Shown: in pieces, positions 36,519-45,956 of the stretch
How the letters are laid out: the number at the start of each line of letters is the position of its first letter
Numbering within the stretch: position 1 is the stretch's first letter
Assembly: GCF_009712475.1 (NCBI RefSeq)
Contig: NZ_VCJO01000009.1
Coordinates: 124,001 to 188,000, forward strand
Length of the DNA: 64,000 nt
Origin: Micromonospora sp. CP22
GTDB lineage: Bacteria > Actinomycetota > Actinomycetes > Mycobacteriales > Micromonosporaceae
Direction of reading: 5' to 3'
Notes under the pieces: model-generated
Database searches by the model: none
What the model was told of the DNA's origin: nothing
The model's input: only the letters and a program-made list of their open reading frames with translations
Made by a program: the position numbers and the translations under genes

Positions 36519-37211
36519 TCAGGCTCCGTCGCCTGGTGCGTCCTGTCGCCCGTCGGGCACGGCACGGCCGTCCGGTGCGGGCTCGTCACCCGGCACGGGT
36601 TCGCCGTGGGGCACCCGGGAGACGGGCACCACGCGACGCTCGGTCGACGCCCGACGTCCGGCCGGTGCGACCGGCCCGGCGGCGTCGACGGGCGCGGCGG
36701 CCGGGACGGCGACGTCCTCCGCCCGGGTCGCGGCGGACCAGACCTCCCGCTCCGGTGCCGGCTGAGAATCATGCCCGGTACGGGTCGCCTCGCGCCACAC
36801 GTGGTCGCCGTACGGCTCGGCGGTGGCGGTCGCGGAGGCACCGGCGGCGGACCCCGGCGGCGGTTCGGCGGCCGGGTCGGTCGGGGTGAAGGCACGCAGG
36901 AAACTGGCCAGGCCGGCGGCCAGGTCACCGGCCCCGGTGGCCAGTCGTTCGGCGAACTCGGGGCTCGGGTCACGCAGCGCGGCGATGCCCCGGCATACCG
37001 GGCAGACGCAGCATTCGGCGGCACCGGTGGCGAAACCGCCTCCGGTGGTGTCCGGAGGGTCGTTGTGACCGAGGACACCGGTCACGATCCCGCCGAGCGG
37101 GCCCAGGGGCACCGCTGCCGGGTTGGCGGCGACCATCCGTACGGTCGCCAGCAGAGTGGCGACCAGCCGCTCCGCCTCTTCCCGGGCCGTGCCCGGATCT
37201 GTCGCACCCAT
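36519..37211 (-). CDS. conserved hypothetical protein with CxxC motif (DUF5304-like)
   Basis: 230 residues from ATG 37211 (AGAGGAG upstream). The N-terminal 120 residues are conserved-looking and helical, with a possible zinc or redox site ECCVCPVCRGIAALRDPSPE, then a long disordered Ala/Pro/Glu-rich tail. Similar proteins are common in actinomycetes next to SRPBCC and FadD genes, as here. Function unknown. Confidence 0.75.
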   Translation of the reverse strand: MGATDPGTAREEAERLVATLLATVRMVAANPAAVPLGPLGGIVTGVLGHNDPPDTTGGGFATGAAECCVCPVCRGIAALRDPSPEFAERLATGAGDLAAGLASFLRAFTPTDPAAEPPPGSAAGASATATAEPYGDHVWREATRTGHDSQPAPEREVWSAATRAEDVAVPAAAPVDAAGPVAPAGRRASTERRVVPVSRVPHGEPVPGDEPAPDGRAVPDGRQDAPGDGA

Positions 37212-37251
37212 GCTGGGCTCCTCTACCGCGGCGACCGGGTCGCCGGACGCC

Positions 37252-37707
37252 TCACTGCGCCGCACCAGTTGCTTCTACCCGGCCCTTGAGCTGCTTCAAC
37301 GCGGCGTCCATGATCATTTTCTCGGCCTTGCGCCGGAACATCCCGAGCATCCCGACGGCGAGTTCCACCTCCAGCGTGTAGGTCACCGTGGTGCTCCCGT
37401 CGGCGTTGGCCACCAGGTCGTACGAGCCCCGCTGCGCCTTCTGCATCTTCGACGGGGCGACCAGGTGCCACTCGATGCGGGACAGGTCCTCGGCGTAGGC
37501 GTACGCCAGCACGTACTCGTCGGCCAGCACCGTGGCGTCGAGGACGAACCGGACCTGGCTGGCGTAACCGTCCTCGTACTCCTCGATCACCTCCGCCTCG
37601 CGTACCGCCTCGGTCCACTCCGGGTAACTCGGGAAGTCACAGATGACCGCAGCCACCCGGTCCGGTGCCGCACCGATGATGATCGACTGGGTGGAGGAGT
37701 CCGCCAT
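37252..37707 (-). CDS. SRPBCC family protein (Rv2185c type)
   Basis: 151 residues with the START-like signature: strand SIIIGAAPDRVAAVICDFPSY, PEWTEAVREAEVI, and a C-terminal helix FRRKAEKMIMDAALKQLKGRVE. A hydrophobic ligand pocket is expected. It is divergent from the fadD15-like gene, 145 bases away. In M. tuberculosis the equivalent TB16.3 (Rv2185c) is also close to fadD15, so the pairing is conserved. Ligand unknown. Confidence 0.88.
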   Translation of the reverse strand: MADSSTQSIIIGAAPDRVAAVICDFPSYPEWTEAVREAEVIEEYEDGYASQVRFVLDATVLADEYVLAYAYAEDLSRIEWHLVAPSKMQKAQRGSYDLVANADGSTTVTYTLEVELAVGMLGMFRRKAEKMIMDAALKQLKGRVEATGAAQ

Positions 37708-37852
37708 GGTGGGAGGCTACCGTCCGTCGACCGTCCGCGTGCCGCGCAGCCCACCTGCGGTGGGCTTGTGGCTGGCCGGGCGGGTAGGTTTCGACAAGGC
37801 CACCGGCGCAGGTGGCGGCCCGACCAGGTCTTGTGAGCACGAGGGAGTGCAG

Positions 37853-39652
37853 GTGCGCGAGTTCACCGTCCCGCCGATCGTCACCGTCGGCGATTCGGCC
37901 AACCTCACCGATCCGGTCTGGGACAATGCCGAGGCCGCACCCGACGCGGTGCAGTTCGTCCGCCGCGACGCGACGGGCGCGTGGGTCGATGTCACCTGCC
38001 GGCAGTTCCGCGACGAGGTGATCGCCGTCGCCCGTGGGCTGGTCGCCGCCGGCGTCCAGCCGGGCGACCGGGTGGCGCTGATGAGCCGCACCCGCTACGA
38101 GTGGACCCTCGTAGACTACGCGATCTGGGCGGCCGGCGCGGTCACCGTGCCGATCTACGAGACCTCCAGCGCCGAGCAGGCGCTCTGGATCATGAGCGAC
38201 TCGGGCGCGGTGGCCCTCGTGGTGGAGACCACCGCACACGCCACCCTGGTCGCCGGCCTCCGGGACCAGTTGCCCGCGCTGTCCAACGTCTGGCAGATCG
38301 ACCTGGGCGGGGTGGACGACCTGGTGGCCGCCGGGGCGTCGGTGGAGCCGGCCGAGATCGAGCGCCGCCGCGCCGGCCTGCGCTCCTCGGACACGGCGAC
38401 CATCATCTACACCAGCGGCACCACCGGCCGTCCCAAGGGCTGCGTGCTGACCCACCGCAACATGTACGCCGACATCGCCAACGCCGTCCCGGTGCTGCCG
38501 AACCTGTTCGGGCCGAACGCGTCGACCCTGCTGTTCCTGCCGCTCGCGCACGCCTTCGCCCGACTCATCCAGATCGGCGTGGTGCAGGCCCGGGCCACCA
38601 TGGCGCACTGCTCGGACACCAAGAACCTGGTCGCCGAACTCCAGGAGTTCAAGCCGACCTTCGTGCTCTCGGTGCCCCGGGTCTTCGAGAAGGTCTACAA
38701 CGGCGCCCGGCAGAAGGCCGAGGCGTCCGGCAAGGGCCGGATCTTCGCGCGGGCCGAGGCGGTCGCCATCGCGTACAGCGAGGCGTTGGACACCCCGACC
38801 GGACCGGGTCTGGCGCTGCGCGCCCAGCACGCGATCTTCGACCGGCTGGTCTACGGCAAGCTGCGCGCCGCGCTCGGCGGACGGTGCCGCGACGCGATGT
38901 CCGGCGGCGCACCGCTCGGCGCGCGGCTCAGCCACTTCTTCCGGGGCATCGGGGTGACCGTCTGCGAGGGGTACGGCCTGACCGAGACCTCCCCGGCCGC
39001 CTCGGCCAACCTCCCCGGGTTCACCCGGATCGGCACCGTCGGCCGACCGCTGCCCGGCGTGACCATCCGCATCGACGACGACGACGAGGTGCTCATCGCC
39101 GGTGATCTCGTCTTCCAGGGGTACTGGCACAACGACGAGGCCACCGCCGAGGCGATCACCACCGACGGCTGGTTCCGCACCGGCGACCTGGGTTCGCTCG
39201 ACGGTGACGGCTACCTGACCATCACCGGCCGGAAGAAGGAGATCATCGTCACGGCCGGCGGCAAGAACGTCGCCCCCGCCGTGCTGGAGGACCAGATCCG
39301 GGCGCACCCCCTGGTCAGCCAGTGTGTCGTGGTGGGTGACCGGCAGCCGTTCATCGCCGCGCTGGTCACCCTCGACGAGGAGGCCCTGCCGGGCTGGTTG
39401 GAGTCGGTCGGGCTACCGGCCGACACCAGCGTCGAGCAGCTGCGCCAGGACGACCGGCTGCGGGCCGAGATCCAGGCCACGGTGGACCGGGCCAACCAGT
39501 CGGTGTCCCGCGCCGAGGCGATCAAGGTGTTCCGGGTGCTGCCGCGCGATTTCACCGAGGCTACCGGGGAACTCACCCCGTCGCTGAAGGTCAAGCGCCA
39601 AGTCGTCCACAAGACGTACGCGGCGGAGATCGCGGACATCTACCGCGGCTGA
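37853..39652 (+). CDS. fadD15: long-chain fatty acyl-CoA ligase, FadD15 type
   Basis: 599 residues, the length of FadD15-type proteins. AMP-forming signature IIYTSGTTGRPKGCVLTH, then EGYGLTETSPAASAN, TGDLGSLDGDGYLTI and GRKKEIIVTAGGKNVAP are all intact. It activates long-chain fatty acids to CoA thioesters. GTG 37853 is preferred with GAGGGA seven bases upstream; the frame stays open earlier but only over the divergent promoter. It is followed after 14 bases by the sensor kinase gene. Confidence 0.94.
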   Translation: MREFTVPPIVTVGDSANLTDPVWDNAEAAPDAVQFVRRDATGAWVDVTCRQFRDEVIAVARGLVAAGVQPGDRVALMSRTRYEWTLVDYAIWAAGAVTVPIYETSSAEQALWIMSDSGAVALVVETTAHATLVAGLRDQLPALSNVWQIDLGGVDDLVAAGASVEPAEIERRRAGLRSSDTATIIYTSGTTGRPKGCVLTHRNMYADIANAVPVLPNLFGPNASTLLFLPLAHAFARLIQIGVVQARATMAHCSDTKNLVAELQEFKPTFVLSVPRVFEKVYNGARQKAEASGKGRIFARAEAVAIAYSEALDTPTGPGLALRAQHAIFDRLVYGKLRAALGGRCRDAMSGGAPLGARLSHFFRGIGVTVCEGYGLTETSPAASANLPGFTRIGTVGRPLPGVTIRIDDDDEVLIAGDLVFQGYWHNDEATAEAITTDGWFRTGDLGSLDGDGYLTITGRKKEIIVTAGGKNVAPAVLEDQIRAHPLVSQCVVVGDRQPFIAALVTLDEEALPGWLESVGLPADTSVEQLRQDDRLRAEIQATVDRANQSVSRAEAIKVFRVLPRDFTEATGELTPSLKVKRQVVHKTYAAEIADIYRG

Positions 39653-39666
39653 CTACGATCCGTCAC

Positions 39667-41361
39667 GTGCCCGCCTCGACATCCGCCCTGGCCCGCTCAC
39701 ACCCGCTCGCCGCAGCGGCGCGCGTGGTCGTACTCACGCTGGTCGCCGTCCTGACCCTGTTCGCCACCCGCGACGTGACCCAGCTGTGGTGGATCGTGCT
39801 GCTGGCACTGGCCGGGCTACCGGCGATGCTGGCACCCCAGCACCGGCTCGTCGGCCCACTCAGCCGGGTGGCGGAGGTGCTGGTGCTCGGCCTGGCGGCC
39901 AGCCAGGTCGCCGCAGTGGCCACCGTCGGCGGCCAGATCGACGGGCTGGGCGCCTCCGCGGTGCTGCCGTACCTCGCGGTGCCGGTGACCGTCACCGCGC
40001 TGCGCCACCGGTTCCGGGAGGGCGGGGCGCTGATCGCGGTGACCGCCGGCAGCCTGCTGGTCGCCGGCACGCTCACCCAGGTCGACGGGGTACGCCAGGT
40101 GAGCCAGCCCGGATACCTCGCCGTCTGCGCGCAGTGGCTGATCCTGGCCGCCCTCGGCCTCTACGCCGCGAACACGCTGCACCGGGTCATGCAGGCCCGG
40201 CACGACAACAAGCCCCAGCCGTACGCCGAGGCGACCCGGCTGCTGACCCAGTTGCGTACGGTGGCCCGCCAACTGCCCGGCGCCACGCTGGACCCGGGCG
40301 GGATCTCCGAGCACCTGCTGGAGGAGCTGCGCACGGTGGCCCGCACCGACCGCGCGGCGGTGCTCTCCGCCAGCGGCGGCGGCCGGCTGGTGGTCCTCGC
40401 CCAACTCGGCGCGGACCGGGTCGACTGGGAGACCACCATCGACGCCGACTCGGCCATCGCCGACGCGTGGGCCAGCCAGCAGTCGCAGACCTCGGCCCGC
40501 TCGCAGTCCCGCTCGCACTCCGGCGGCGAGGTCTCGGCGCTGATCGTGCCGCTGGTGGCCGGCCTGCGCACGGTGGGCCTGGTGGTGTTGGAGACCGACT
40601 CGGCGCACGCGTACCCGCCGTCGGTGGTGGCGCAGGTGACCGGGTTGACCGGTCCGGCCGCGCTGCGTCTGGAGGCCGCCCTGCTCTTCGACGAGGTGCG
40701 CTCGCTGGCCACCAACGAGGAGCGGCAGCGACTGGCCCGGGAGATCCACGACGGGGTGGCCCAGGAACTGGTGATGGTGGGCTACGGCATCGACAACGCC
40801 CTGGCCACCGTGCACTCCGACGCCGAGGAGACCGCCGAGTCGCTGCGCCTGCTGCGGCAGGAGGTGACCCGGGTGATCACCGAGTTGCGGCTGAGCCTGT
40901 TCGAGCTGCGCAGCGAGGTGGACCGGCACGGCGGTCTGGCCGCCGCGATCGCCGAGTACGCCCGCACCGTCGGCGCCTCCGGCGGTCTGCGGGTGCACCT
41001 GTCCCTGGACGAGTCCACCGCCCGGCTGCCCGCCGCGACCGAGGCCGAGTTGCTGCGCATCGCCCAGGAGGCGGTCACCAACGCCCGCAAACACGCCGGC
41101 GCGGCCAATCTGTGGGTCACCTGCGAGGTGGATCCACCGTTCGCCCAGATCGAAGTGTCGGATGACGGTCACGGCATAGGTGACCAGCGCTCGGACGGGC
41201 ACTATGGTCTTGCGATCATGGCCGAGAGAGCGGAACGTATCCGGGGCCGGTTGGAGATCAGACCGCGGCAGCCGAGTGGTACGACCGTCGCGGTGGTGGT
41301 CGGTTCACCGCCCCGGCGCGATAACGTTCGCGGTAGCGCCGCCGCAGCAGAAGGGGAGTAA
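39667..41361 (+). CDS. sensor histidine kinase (HisKA_3)
   Basis: 564 residues. Four to six N-terminal membrane segments (about 15-165) form a MASE-like sensor, followed by a GAF-like domain (about 200-345), then the NarX/DesK-type dimerisation helix with the phospho-His in RLAREIHDGVAQELV and an ATPase domain with NARKHA (N-box) and DDGHGIG (G1-box). GTG start. Its partner regulator begins seven bases after its stop. The stimulus is unknown. Confidence 0.93.
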   Translation: MPASTSALARSHPLAAAARVVVLTLVAVLTLFATRDVTQLWWIVLLALAGLPAMLAPQHRLVGPLSRVAEVLVLGLAASQVAAVATVGGQIDGLGASAVLPYLAVPVTVTALRHRFREGGALIAVTAGSLLVAGTLTQVDGVRQVSQPGYLAVCAQWLILAALGLYAANTLHRVMQARHDNKPQPYAEATRLLTQLRTVARQLPGATLDPGGISEHLLEELRTVARTDRAAVLSASGGGRLVVLAQLGADRVDWETTIDADSAIADAWASQQSQTSARSQSRSHSGGEVSALIVPLVAGLRTVGLVVLETDSAHAYPPSVVAQVTGLTGPAALRLEAALLFDEVRSLATNEERQRLAREIHDGVAQELVMVGYGIDNALATVHSDAEETAESLRLLRQEVTRVITELRLSLFELRSEVDRHGGLAAAIAEYARTVGASGGLRVHLSLDESTARLPAATEAELLRIAQEAVTNARKHAGAANLWVTCEVDPPFAQIEVSDDGHGIGDQRSDGHYGLAIMAERAERIRGRLEIRPRQPSGTTVAVVVGSPPRRDNVRGSAAAAEGE

Positions 41362-41368
41362 GCCGAGG

Positions 41369-42037
41369 ATGACCACAAGCCCGACACCGGCAACCCGTAC
41401 CAAGGTCCTCCTTGTCGACGATCACGACTTGATCCGTAAGGGCCTGCGGCACGCCTTCGAGCGCGACCGGCAGTTCGAGGTCGTCGGCGAGGCCGCCACG
41501 GCGGCGGAGGGCGTCCGGCAGGCCGGTGCCCTGCAGCCCGACGTGGTGATCATGGATCTGCGGCTGCCCGACGGCAGCGGCCTGGAGGCCACCCGGGCGC
41601 TGCGCAAGTCCAGCGCGTCGATGGGCATCGTGGTGCTCACCATGTACGCCGGTGACGACCAGCTCTTCGGGGCCCTGGAGGCCGGTGCCAGCGCCTTCGT
41701 GCCGAAGACCGCGCCGGCCGACGAGGTCGTCGCGGCCGCCCGGCACGCCGCCTCGTCCCCCAGCGCGTTCACCGCCGCCGACCTGGCCGAGGCGATGAAG
41801 CGTCGCCTCGCGCCGTCCGGCCCGCAGCTGTCCCCGCGGGAGGGTCAGGTGCTGCGGCTGCTGGCCGACGGAATGAGCGTCGCGGGCATCGCCAAGCAAC
41901 TGTTCGTCAGCGAGTCGACCGCCAAGACCCACATTTCGAAGCTCTACGAGAAGCTCGGCGCGGCCAACCGGGCGCAGGCCCTGATGACCGCGCTGCGACT
42001 CGGCCTACTCGAAGCACCGGACGCGCCGAAGTTCTGA
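41369..42037 (+). CDS. NarL/LuxR-type response regulator
   Basis: 222 residues. Receiver: VLLVDDHDLIRKGL, phospho-Asp63 in VVIMDLRLPDGSG, Thr of VVLTMYAG and Lys of FVPKTAP. The C-terminal LuxR helix-turn-helix reads LSPREGQVLRLLADGMSVAG, IAKQLFVSESTAKTHIS. AAGGGGAG precedes the ATG. It forms a two-component pair with the preceding kinase and is followed by a strong hairpin (42048-42085). Confidence 0.95.
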   Translation: MTTSPTPATRTKVLLVDDHDLIRKGLRHAFERDRQFEVVGEAATAAEGVRQAGALQPDVVIMDLRLPDGSGLEATRALRKSSASMGIVVLTMYAGDDQLFGALEAGASAFVPKTAPADEVVAAARHAASSPSAFTAADLAEAMKRRLAPSGPQLSPREGQVLRLLADGMSVAGIAKQLFVSESTAKTHISKLYEKLGAANRAQALMTALRLGLLEAPDAPKF

Positions 42038-42047
42038 CAGTGCCGAC

Positions 42048-42085
42048 GCGGATCCGCGTCCCGCCACGGCGGGGCGCGGATCCGC
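42048..42085 (+). terminator. hairpin terminator after the two-component pair
   Basis: An 18-base stem (42048-42065 with 42068-42085, containing GCGGATCCGCG and its complement, one G-U pair) starts 10 bases after the response-regulator stop. A nested perfect palindrome GACGCGGATCCGCGTC is at 42045-42060. Confidence 0.7.
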
Positions 42086-42195
42086 TCATTGATCGCTCTT
42101 CCACCCGGACCGGCTATGGCCTCCCATGTGAAAGCGGGGCAGAATACCCGCCGGGGCGCTGCGCCGCCCCGAGGGCGCGCGAAGGGGTTGGTGTC

Positions 42196-43005
42196 ATGCA
42201 GCGGCCGGACTGGGCACCCGAAACGATCGACGTCGAACGTCCCAGCGTCGCCCGCATGTACGACTACTATCTCGGCGGCTCGCACAATTTCGCGGTGGAT
42301 CGGGCCGCGGCCGGCGCGATGATGGCGGCGGTGCCGCAGGCCCCGCTGATGGCCCAGGCCAACCGCGCCTTCCTGCGCCGGGCCGTGCAGTTCCTCACCG
42401 ACGCCGGCATCCGGCAGTTCCTGGACATCGGCTCCGGCATCCCCACCGTGGGCAACGTGCACGAGATCGCACAGCGGCACGCCCCCGAGTCGCGGGTGGT
42501 CTACGTCGACATCGACCCGGTCGCCGTGGCACACAGCCGGGAGATCCTCGCCGGTGACGACCGCACCGCGGTGGTCCAGGAGGACCTGCGCAACCCCGAC
42601 CGGATCCTGGCCAACCCGGACGTACGCGCGCTGCTCGACTTCGATCAGCCGATCGCCGTGCTGGTGGTGGCGGTGCTGCACTTCGTCGCCGACGACGACC
42701 GACCGGACGAGGTGCTGCGCACCCTGCGCTCGGCCCTCGCCCCCGGCAGCTACCTGGTCCTGTCGCAGGCCAGCGACGACGGCCGGGACGAGACCGAGCG
42801 AGCCGAGGCCGAGGAGGTCTACCGGCGCACCGACAGCCCCCTGTGGGTACGCAGCCGGGCCGAGCTGACCGGCTTCTTCGACGGCTTCGAGCTGGTCGAA
42901 CCCGGCGTGGTGTGGGTGCCGCAGTGGCGTCCGGAGACTCCGGAGAGCGCTGAGGACGCCGAACAGGCGGTGTTCCTCGGCGGGGTCGGACGCCTCGGTG
43001 GGTGA
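42196..43005 (+). CDS. SAM-dependent methyltransferase (PF04672/DUF574 type)
   Basis: 269 residues. The N-terminus RPSVARMYDYYLGGSHNFAVD is diagnostic for this actinobacterial methyltransferase group. The SAM loop FLDIGSGIPTVGNVHEIAQ and VVYVDIDPVAVAHS follow. Substrates of this family are largely unknown. ATG 42196 follows GAAGGGG. Its last eight bases overlap the GGDEF-EAL gene (GTGGGTGA), so the pair is probably co-translated. Confidence 0.9.
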   Translation: MQRPDWAPETIDVERPSVARMYDYYLGGSHNFAVDRAAAGAMMAAVPQAPLMAQANRAFLRRAVQFLTDAGIRQFLDIGSGIPTVGNVHEIAQRHAPESRVVYVDIDPVAVAHSREILAGDDRTAVVQEDLRNPDRILANPDVRALLDFDQPIAVLVVAVLHFVADDDRPDEVLRTLRSALAPGSYLVLSQASDDGRDETERAEAEEVYRRTDSPLWVRSRAELTGFFDGFELVEPGVVWVPQWRPETPESAEDAEQAVFLGGVGRLGG

Positions 43006-44734
43006 GCCGCCGAACGGCCAGCCCTACATCGGCGTCTTCGCCCGCGCCTGGGCGAAGGCGGTGGCGGGCACCAGCTACCTGCCGATGACCCACGCCCAGT
43101 TGGAGGCGTTGCTCCAGCGGCTCACCGACCTGCTGGCCAAGGCGCTGCGGGCGGAGCCACTCGACCTGCGGGTGGGGCACCGGGTCGCCCAGGAACTGGT
43201 CGCCGCGCACATCGCCTCCGCCGAGGCGCTGGGGCGGACCGTGGAGGTGATCCAGCTTCGGCTGGTCCGCGACCTCGACCTGGTCGCCGACGACATCGAG
43301 GACCGGATGGCCCGCCTGCTGGGCGCGGTGGCCACCGGCTACGCCCGGGCACTGCGCGACCGGACCCTCGACGAGCAGGAGTCCATCCGGCGGGCCGCGA
43401 TGACCGCCCGCGCCGAGGCGGAGCAGGCCCTGCGGGCCAGCGAGGCGCGTTTCCGGCACCAGGCCACCCACGACCCGTTGACCGACCTGCCGAACCGTAC
43501 GCTCTTCGCCGAGCGGCTCGCCGCCGCCGTCGACGCCGGTAACGGTCGCCGGGTCGGGCTGTGTTTCGTGGACCTGGACCGGTTCAAGCGGATCAACGAC
43601 TCGTTCGGGCACCAGATCGGCGACCGGGCGCTGGTCGAGGCGGCGCGGCGACTGCGGCGGTCGGTGGAGCCCCATCTGGTCGCGCGGCTCGGCGGGGACG
43701 CCTTCGTCGTCCTCGTCGAACGTTCCACCGGCACCGGAGACGTGGTGGCCGTCGCCGAGGCGGCGCTGGCCGCGCTCTCCGAGCCGGTGGTGGTCGACGG
43801 GCATGACGTGACGGTCACGGCGAGCGTGGGCATCGTGGAACGGCGGACCGCCGGGACCTCACCGGACGACCTGATGCGGGCCGCAGGCAGCACCCTGAAC
43901 TGGGCCAAGACCGCCGGTGGTGCGCGCTGGGCGCTGTACGACGCGGAGCGCGACGGCCAGGAACAGGCTCGCCAGGAACTGAGCGCGGCGATCCCGGTGG
44001 GCCTGGAACGGGGTGAGTTCTTCCTCGACTACCAGCCGTTGACCTCGCTGCACGACGGCTCACTGCTGGGTGTCGAGGCGCTGGTCCGGTGGCGGCACCC
44101 CCAGCTGGGTGTGCTGCGTCCGGACAGCTTCATCGGCCTGGCCGAGGAGACCGGGCTGATCGTGCCGCTCGGTGGCTGGGTGCTCGCCGAGGCGTGCCGT
44201 GAGGCGGTCGGCTGGGCGTCCGCCTCGGGCCGACCCCCGTACGTCAGTGTCAACCTGGCGGTCCGTCAGGTCCGTCGGCCCGGTCTGGTGCAGGAGGTGC
44301 GGGCCCTGCTGCGCCGTACCGGGCTGCCGCCGGACCGGCTCCAGCTGGAGATCACCGAGAGCACGATGATGAGCAGCTCCGAGGAGCCGGTACGCGCCCT
44401 CCGCGCGCTCGCCGAGCTGGGCATCCGGATCGCCATCGACGACTTCGGCACCGGCTACAGCAACCTGGCCTACCTGCGCGACCTGCCGGTGACCGAGTTG
44501 AAGGTGGCCGGGGAGTTCGTCCGTGGTCTGCGCACCCCCGAGGCCCGTGCCGACGAGCGGATCCTCGCCTCGTTGGTCTCCCTGGCCCACGCGTTGGACC
44601 TGACCGTGACCGCCGAGGGGGTGGAGACCGGCGGGCAGGCCGAACGGCTACGGGCGATCGGGTGCGACGCCGGTCAGGGCTGGCACTTCGGCCGCCCCGC
44701 TCCCCCCGACCACATCCTCGCCCGCATCCGCTGA
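42998..44734 (+). CDS. GGDEF-EAL protein with degenerate GGDEF motif
   Basis: 578 residues. N-terminal 150 residues form a helical sensor-like region; GGDEF domain about 150-310; EAL domain about 325-578. The GGDEF active site reads RLGGDAFVV, with Ala in place of the catalytic Glu, so diguanylate cyclase activity is probably lost, while the EAL motif VEALVRW and the downstream TESTMMS (N/D metal ligands) and IDDFGTGYSN loop are intact. It is probably a c-di-GMP phosphodiesterase regulated by its GGDEF domain. GTG start overlaps the methyltransferase stop. Cytoplasmic, no membrane segments. Confidence 0.92.
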   Translation: MGEPPNGQPYIGVFARAWAKAVAGTSYLPMTHAQLEALLQRLTDLLAKALRAEPLDLRVGHRVAQELVAAHIASAEALGRTVEVIQLRLVRDLDLVADDIEDRMARLLGAVATGYARALRDRTLDEQESIRRAAMTARAEAEQALRASEARFRHQATHDPLTDLPNRTLFAERLAAAVDAGNGRRVGLCFVDLDRFKRINDSFGHQIGDRALVEAARRLRRSVEPHLVARLGGDAFVVLVERSTGTGDVVAVAEAALAALSEPVVVDGHDVTVTASVGIVERRTAGTSPDDLMRAAGSTLNWAKTAGGARWALYDAERDGQEQARQELSAAIPVGLERGEFFLDYQPLTSLHDGSLLGVEALVRWRHPQLGVLRPDSFIGLAEETGLIVPLGGWVLAEACREAVGWASASGRPPYVSVNLAVRQVRRPGLVQEVRALLRRTGLPPDRLQLEITESTMMSSSEEPVRALRALAELGIRIAIDDFGTGYSNLAYLRDLPVTELKVAGEFVRGLRTPEARADERILASLVSLAHALDLTVTAEGVETGGQAERLRAIGCDAGQGWHFGRPAPPDHILARIR

Positions 44735-44737
44735 GCG

Positions 44738-44791
44738 GTAAGGAAGGGCACCTTGTTAACGCCTGGTGTATAGGAAGGGACCCTTCCTTAC
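44738..44791. repeat. dispersed palindromic repeat, copy 2
   Basis: Arms GTAAGGAAGGG... and ...CCCTTCCTTAC (outer 11 bp perfect, inner part with mismatches) flank AACGCCTGGTGTATA. The loop and right arm match copy 1 at 709-766 (loop AACGCCTGATGCATA). It sits just after the GGDEF-EAL stop, between convergent genes, and could also act as a terminator. Confidence 0.8.
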
Positions 44792-44831
44792 ATCCAACGG
44801 CAGGCGGCGCGGGCGCGCGACGGGCCGTGGC

Positions 44832-45956
44832 TCAGCCGGTGAGCAGGGTGGTCAGGCGTTGCGCCTGGGTCTCCCAACGCCACTCCCGCTCCACCCATGC
44901 CCGGCCGGCGGCGCCGAACTGCCGGGCGAGGTCCCGGTCGGCCAGCAGGGTGGCCACCCGGTCGGCGAGGTCCGCGAGGTCCCGACCGTCCACCACGTAG
45001 CCGGTCTCGCCGTGACGCACCGCGTCCGGGGCCCCACCGGAGTCACCGGCCACCACCGGCAGGCCGGTCGCCGACGCCTCCAGGTAGACGATGCCGAGCC
45101 CTTCGACGTCCAGCCCGCCGTTGCGGGTGCGGCAGGGCATCGCGTACACGTCACCCGCCGCGTAGTGGGCGGGCAGTTCGGCCGACGGCACCGAGCCGGT
45201 GAAGACCACGTCCCGCTCCACCCCGGACTGGCGGGCCAGCCGGGCCAGCGTGGTCCGGTACGGTCCACCACCGACCACCAGCAGCGCGGCGTCGGGCACC
45301 CGACGCCGGATCAGCGGCAGCGCCCGGATCAGCATGTCCTGCCCCTTGCGGGGGACCAACCGGGACACGCAGACCACCACCGGCCGGTCGGACAGGCCGA
45401 GCCGGTGCCGCACCGCGCCACCGTCGACGGACGGGTGGTAGACGTCGGTGTCCACGCCCGGCGCGAGCCGTCGCAACTCGGTCAGCCCGTCCAACGCCCG
45501 AGCCAGCCGGGTGCGGGTGTACTCCCCCAGGTAGGTGACCACGTCGGTGTCCCGGCCGATGCGCCGCAACGCGGTCCGGGCCAGCGGCAGCGCCGCCCAA
45601 CCGACCTCGTGGCCGTGGGTCAGGGCGACCACCCGGCGGATGTCGGCCCGCCGACGCAGCCCGGCGGCGAGCAGGCCGAGTGGAGCCGCCGCGCCGAACC
45701 ACACCGAGTCGCAGTCGTACGACTTGGCCAGCCGGGCGGCCCGGCGGGCCACCAGCGGGGTGGGCAGCAGCATCTCGGTGCGCTCCCGCACCACCTCGAA
45801 CGGCTGGTCGGCGTCGAACTTGTCCGCCCCGGCCCAGCGTGACGCGTACACCACCACCGATCCGGCCGGTTGACGCACCGCGAGGTTGTGCACGAACGAC
45901 TGGATACCGCCGGGGCGGGGCGGGAAATCATTCGTGATCAGCAGCGTGCGGCTCAC
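44832..45956 (-). CDS. pimB: GT4 glycosyltransferase, PimB'-type mannosyltransferase
   Basis: 374 residues of glycosyltransferase family 4. N-terminal LLITNDFPPRPGGIQSFVHN is the PimB'-like start; VVCVSRLVPRKGQD, GGGPYR, and GLGIVYLEASATGLPVVAGDSGGAPD (the EX7E region) complete the GT-B fold. In corynebacteria and mycobacteria this enzyme adds the second mannose of phosphatidylinositol mannosides from GDP-mannose at the inner face of the membrane. The gene position next to DEDD/GIY-YIG and qcr genes supports the assignment. It follows the M48 protease gene with a four-base ATGA-like overlap. Confidence 0.82.
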   Translation of the reverse strand: MSRTLLITNDFPPRPGGIQSFVHNLAVRQPAGSVVVYASRWAGADKFDADQPFEVVRERTEMLLPTPLVARRAARLAKSYDCDSVWFGAAAPLGLLAAGLRRRADIRRVVALTHGHEVGWAALPLARTALRRIGRDTDVVTYLGEYTRTRLARALDGLTELRRLAPGVDTDVYHPSVDGGAVRHRLGLSDRPVVVCVSRLVPRKGQDMLIRALPLIRRRVPDAALLVVGGGPYRTTLARLARQSGVERDVVFTGSVPSAELPAHYAAGDVYAMPCRTRNGGLDVEGLGIVYLEASATGLPVVAGDSGGAPDAVRHGETGYVVDGRDLADLADRVATLLADRDLARQFGAAGRAWVEREWRWETQAQRLTTLLTG

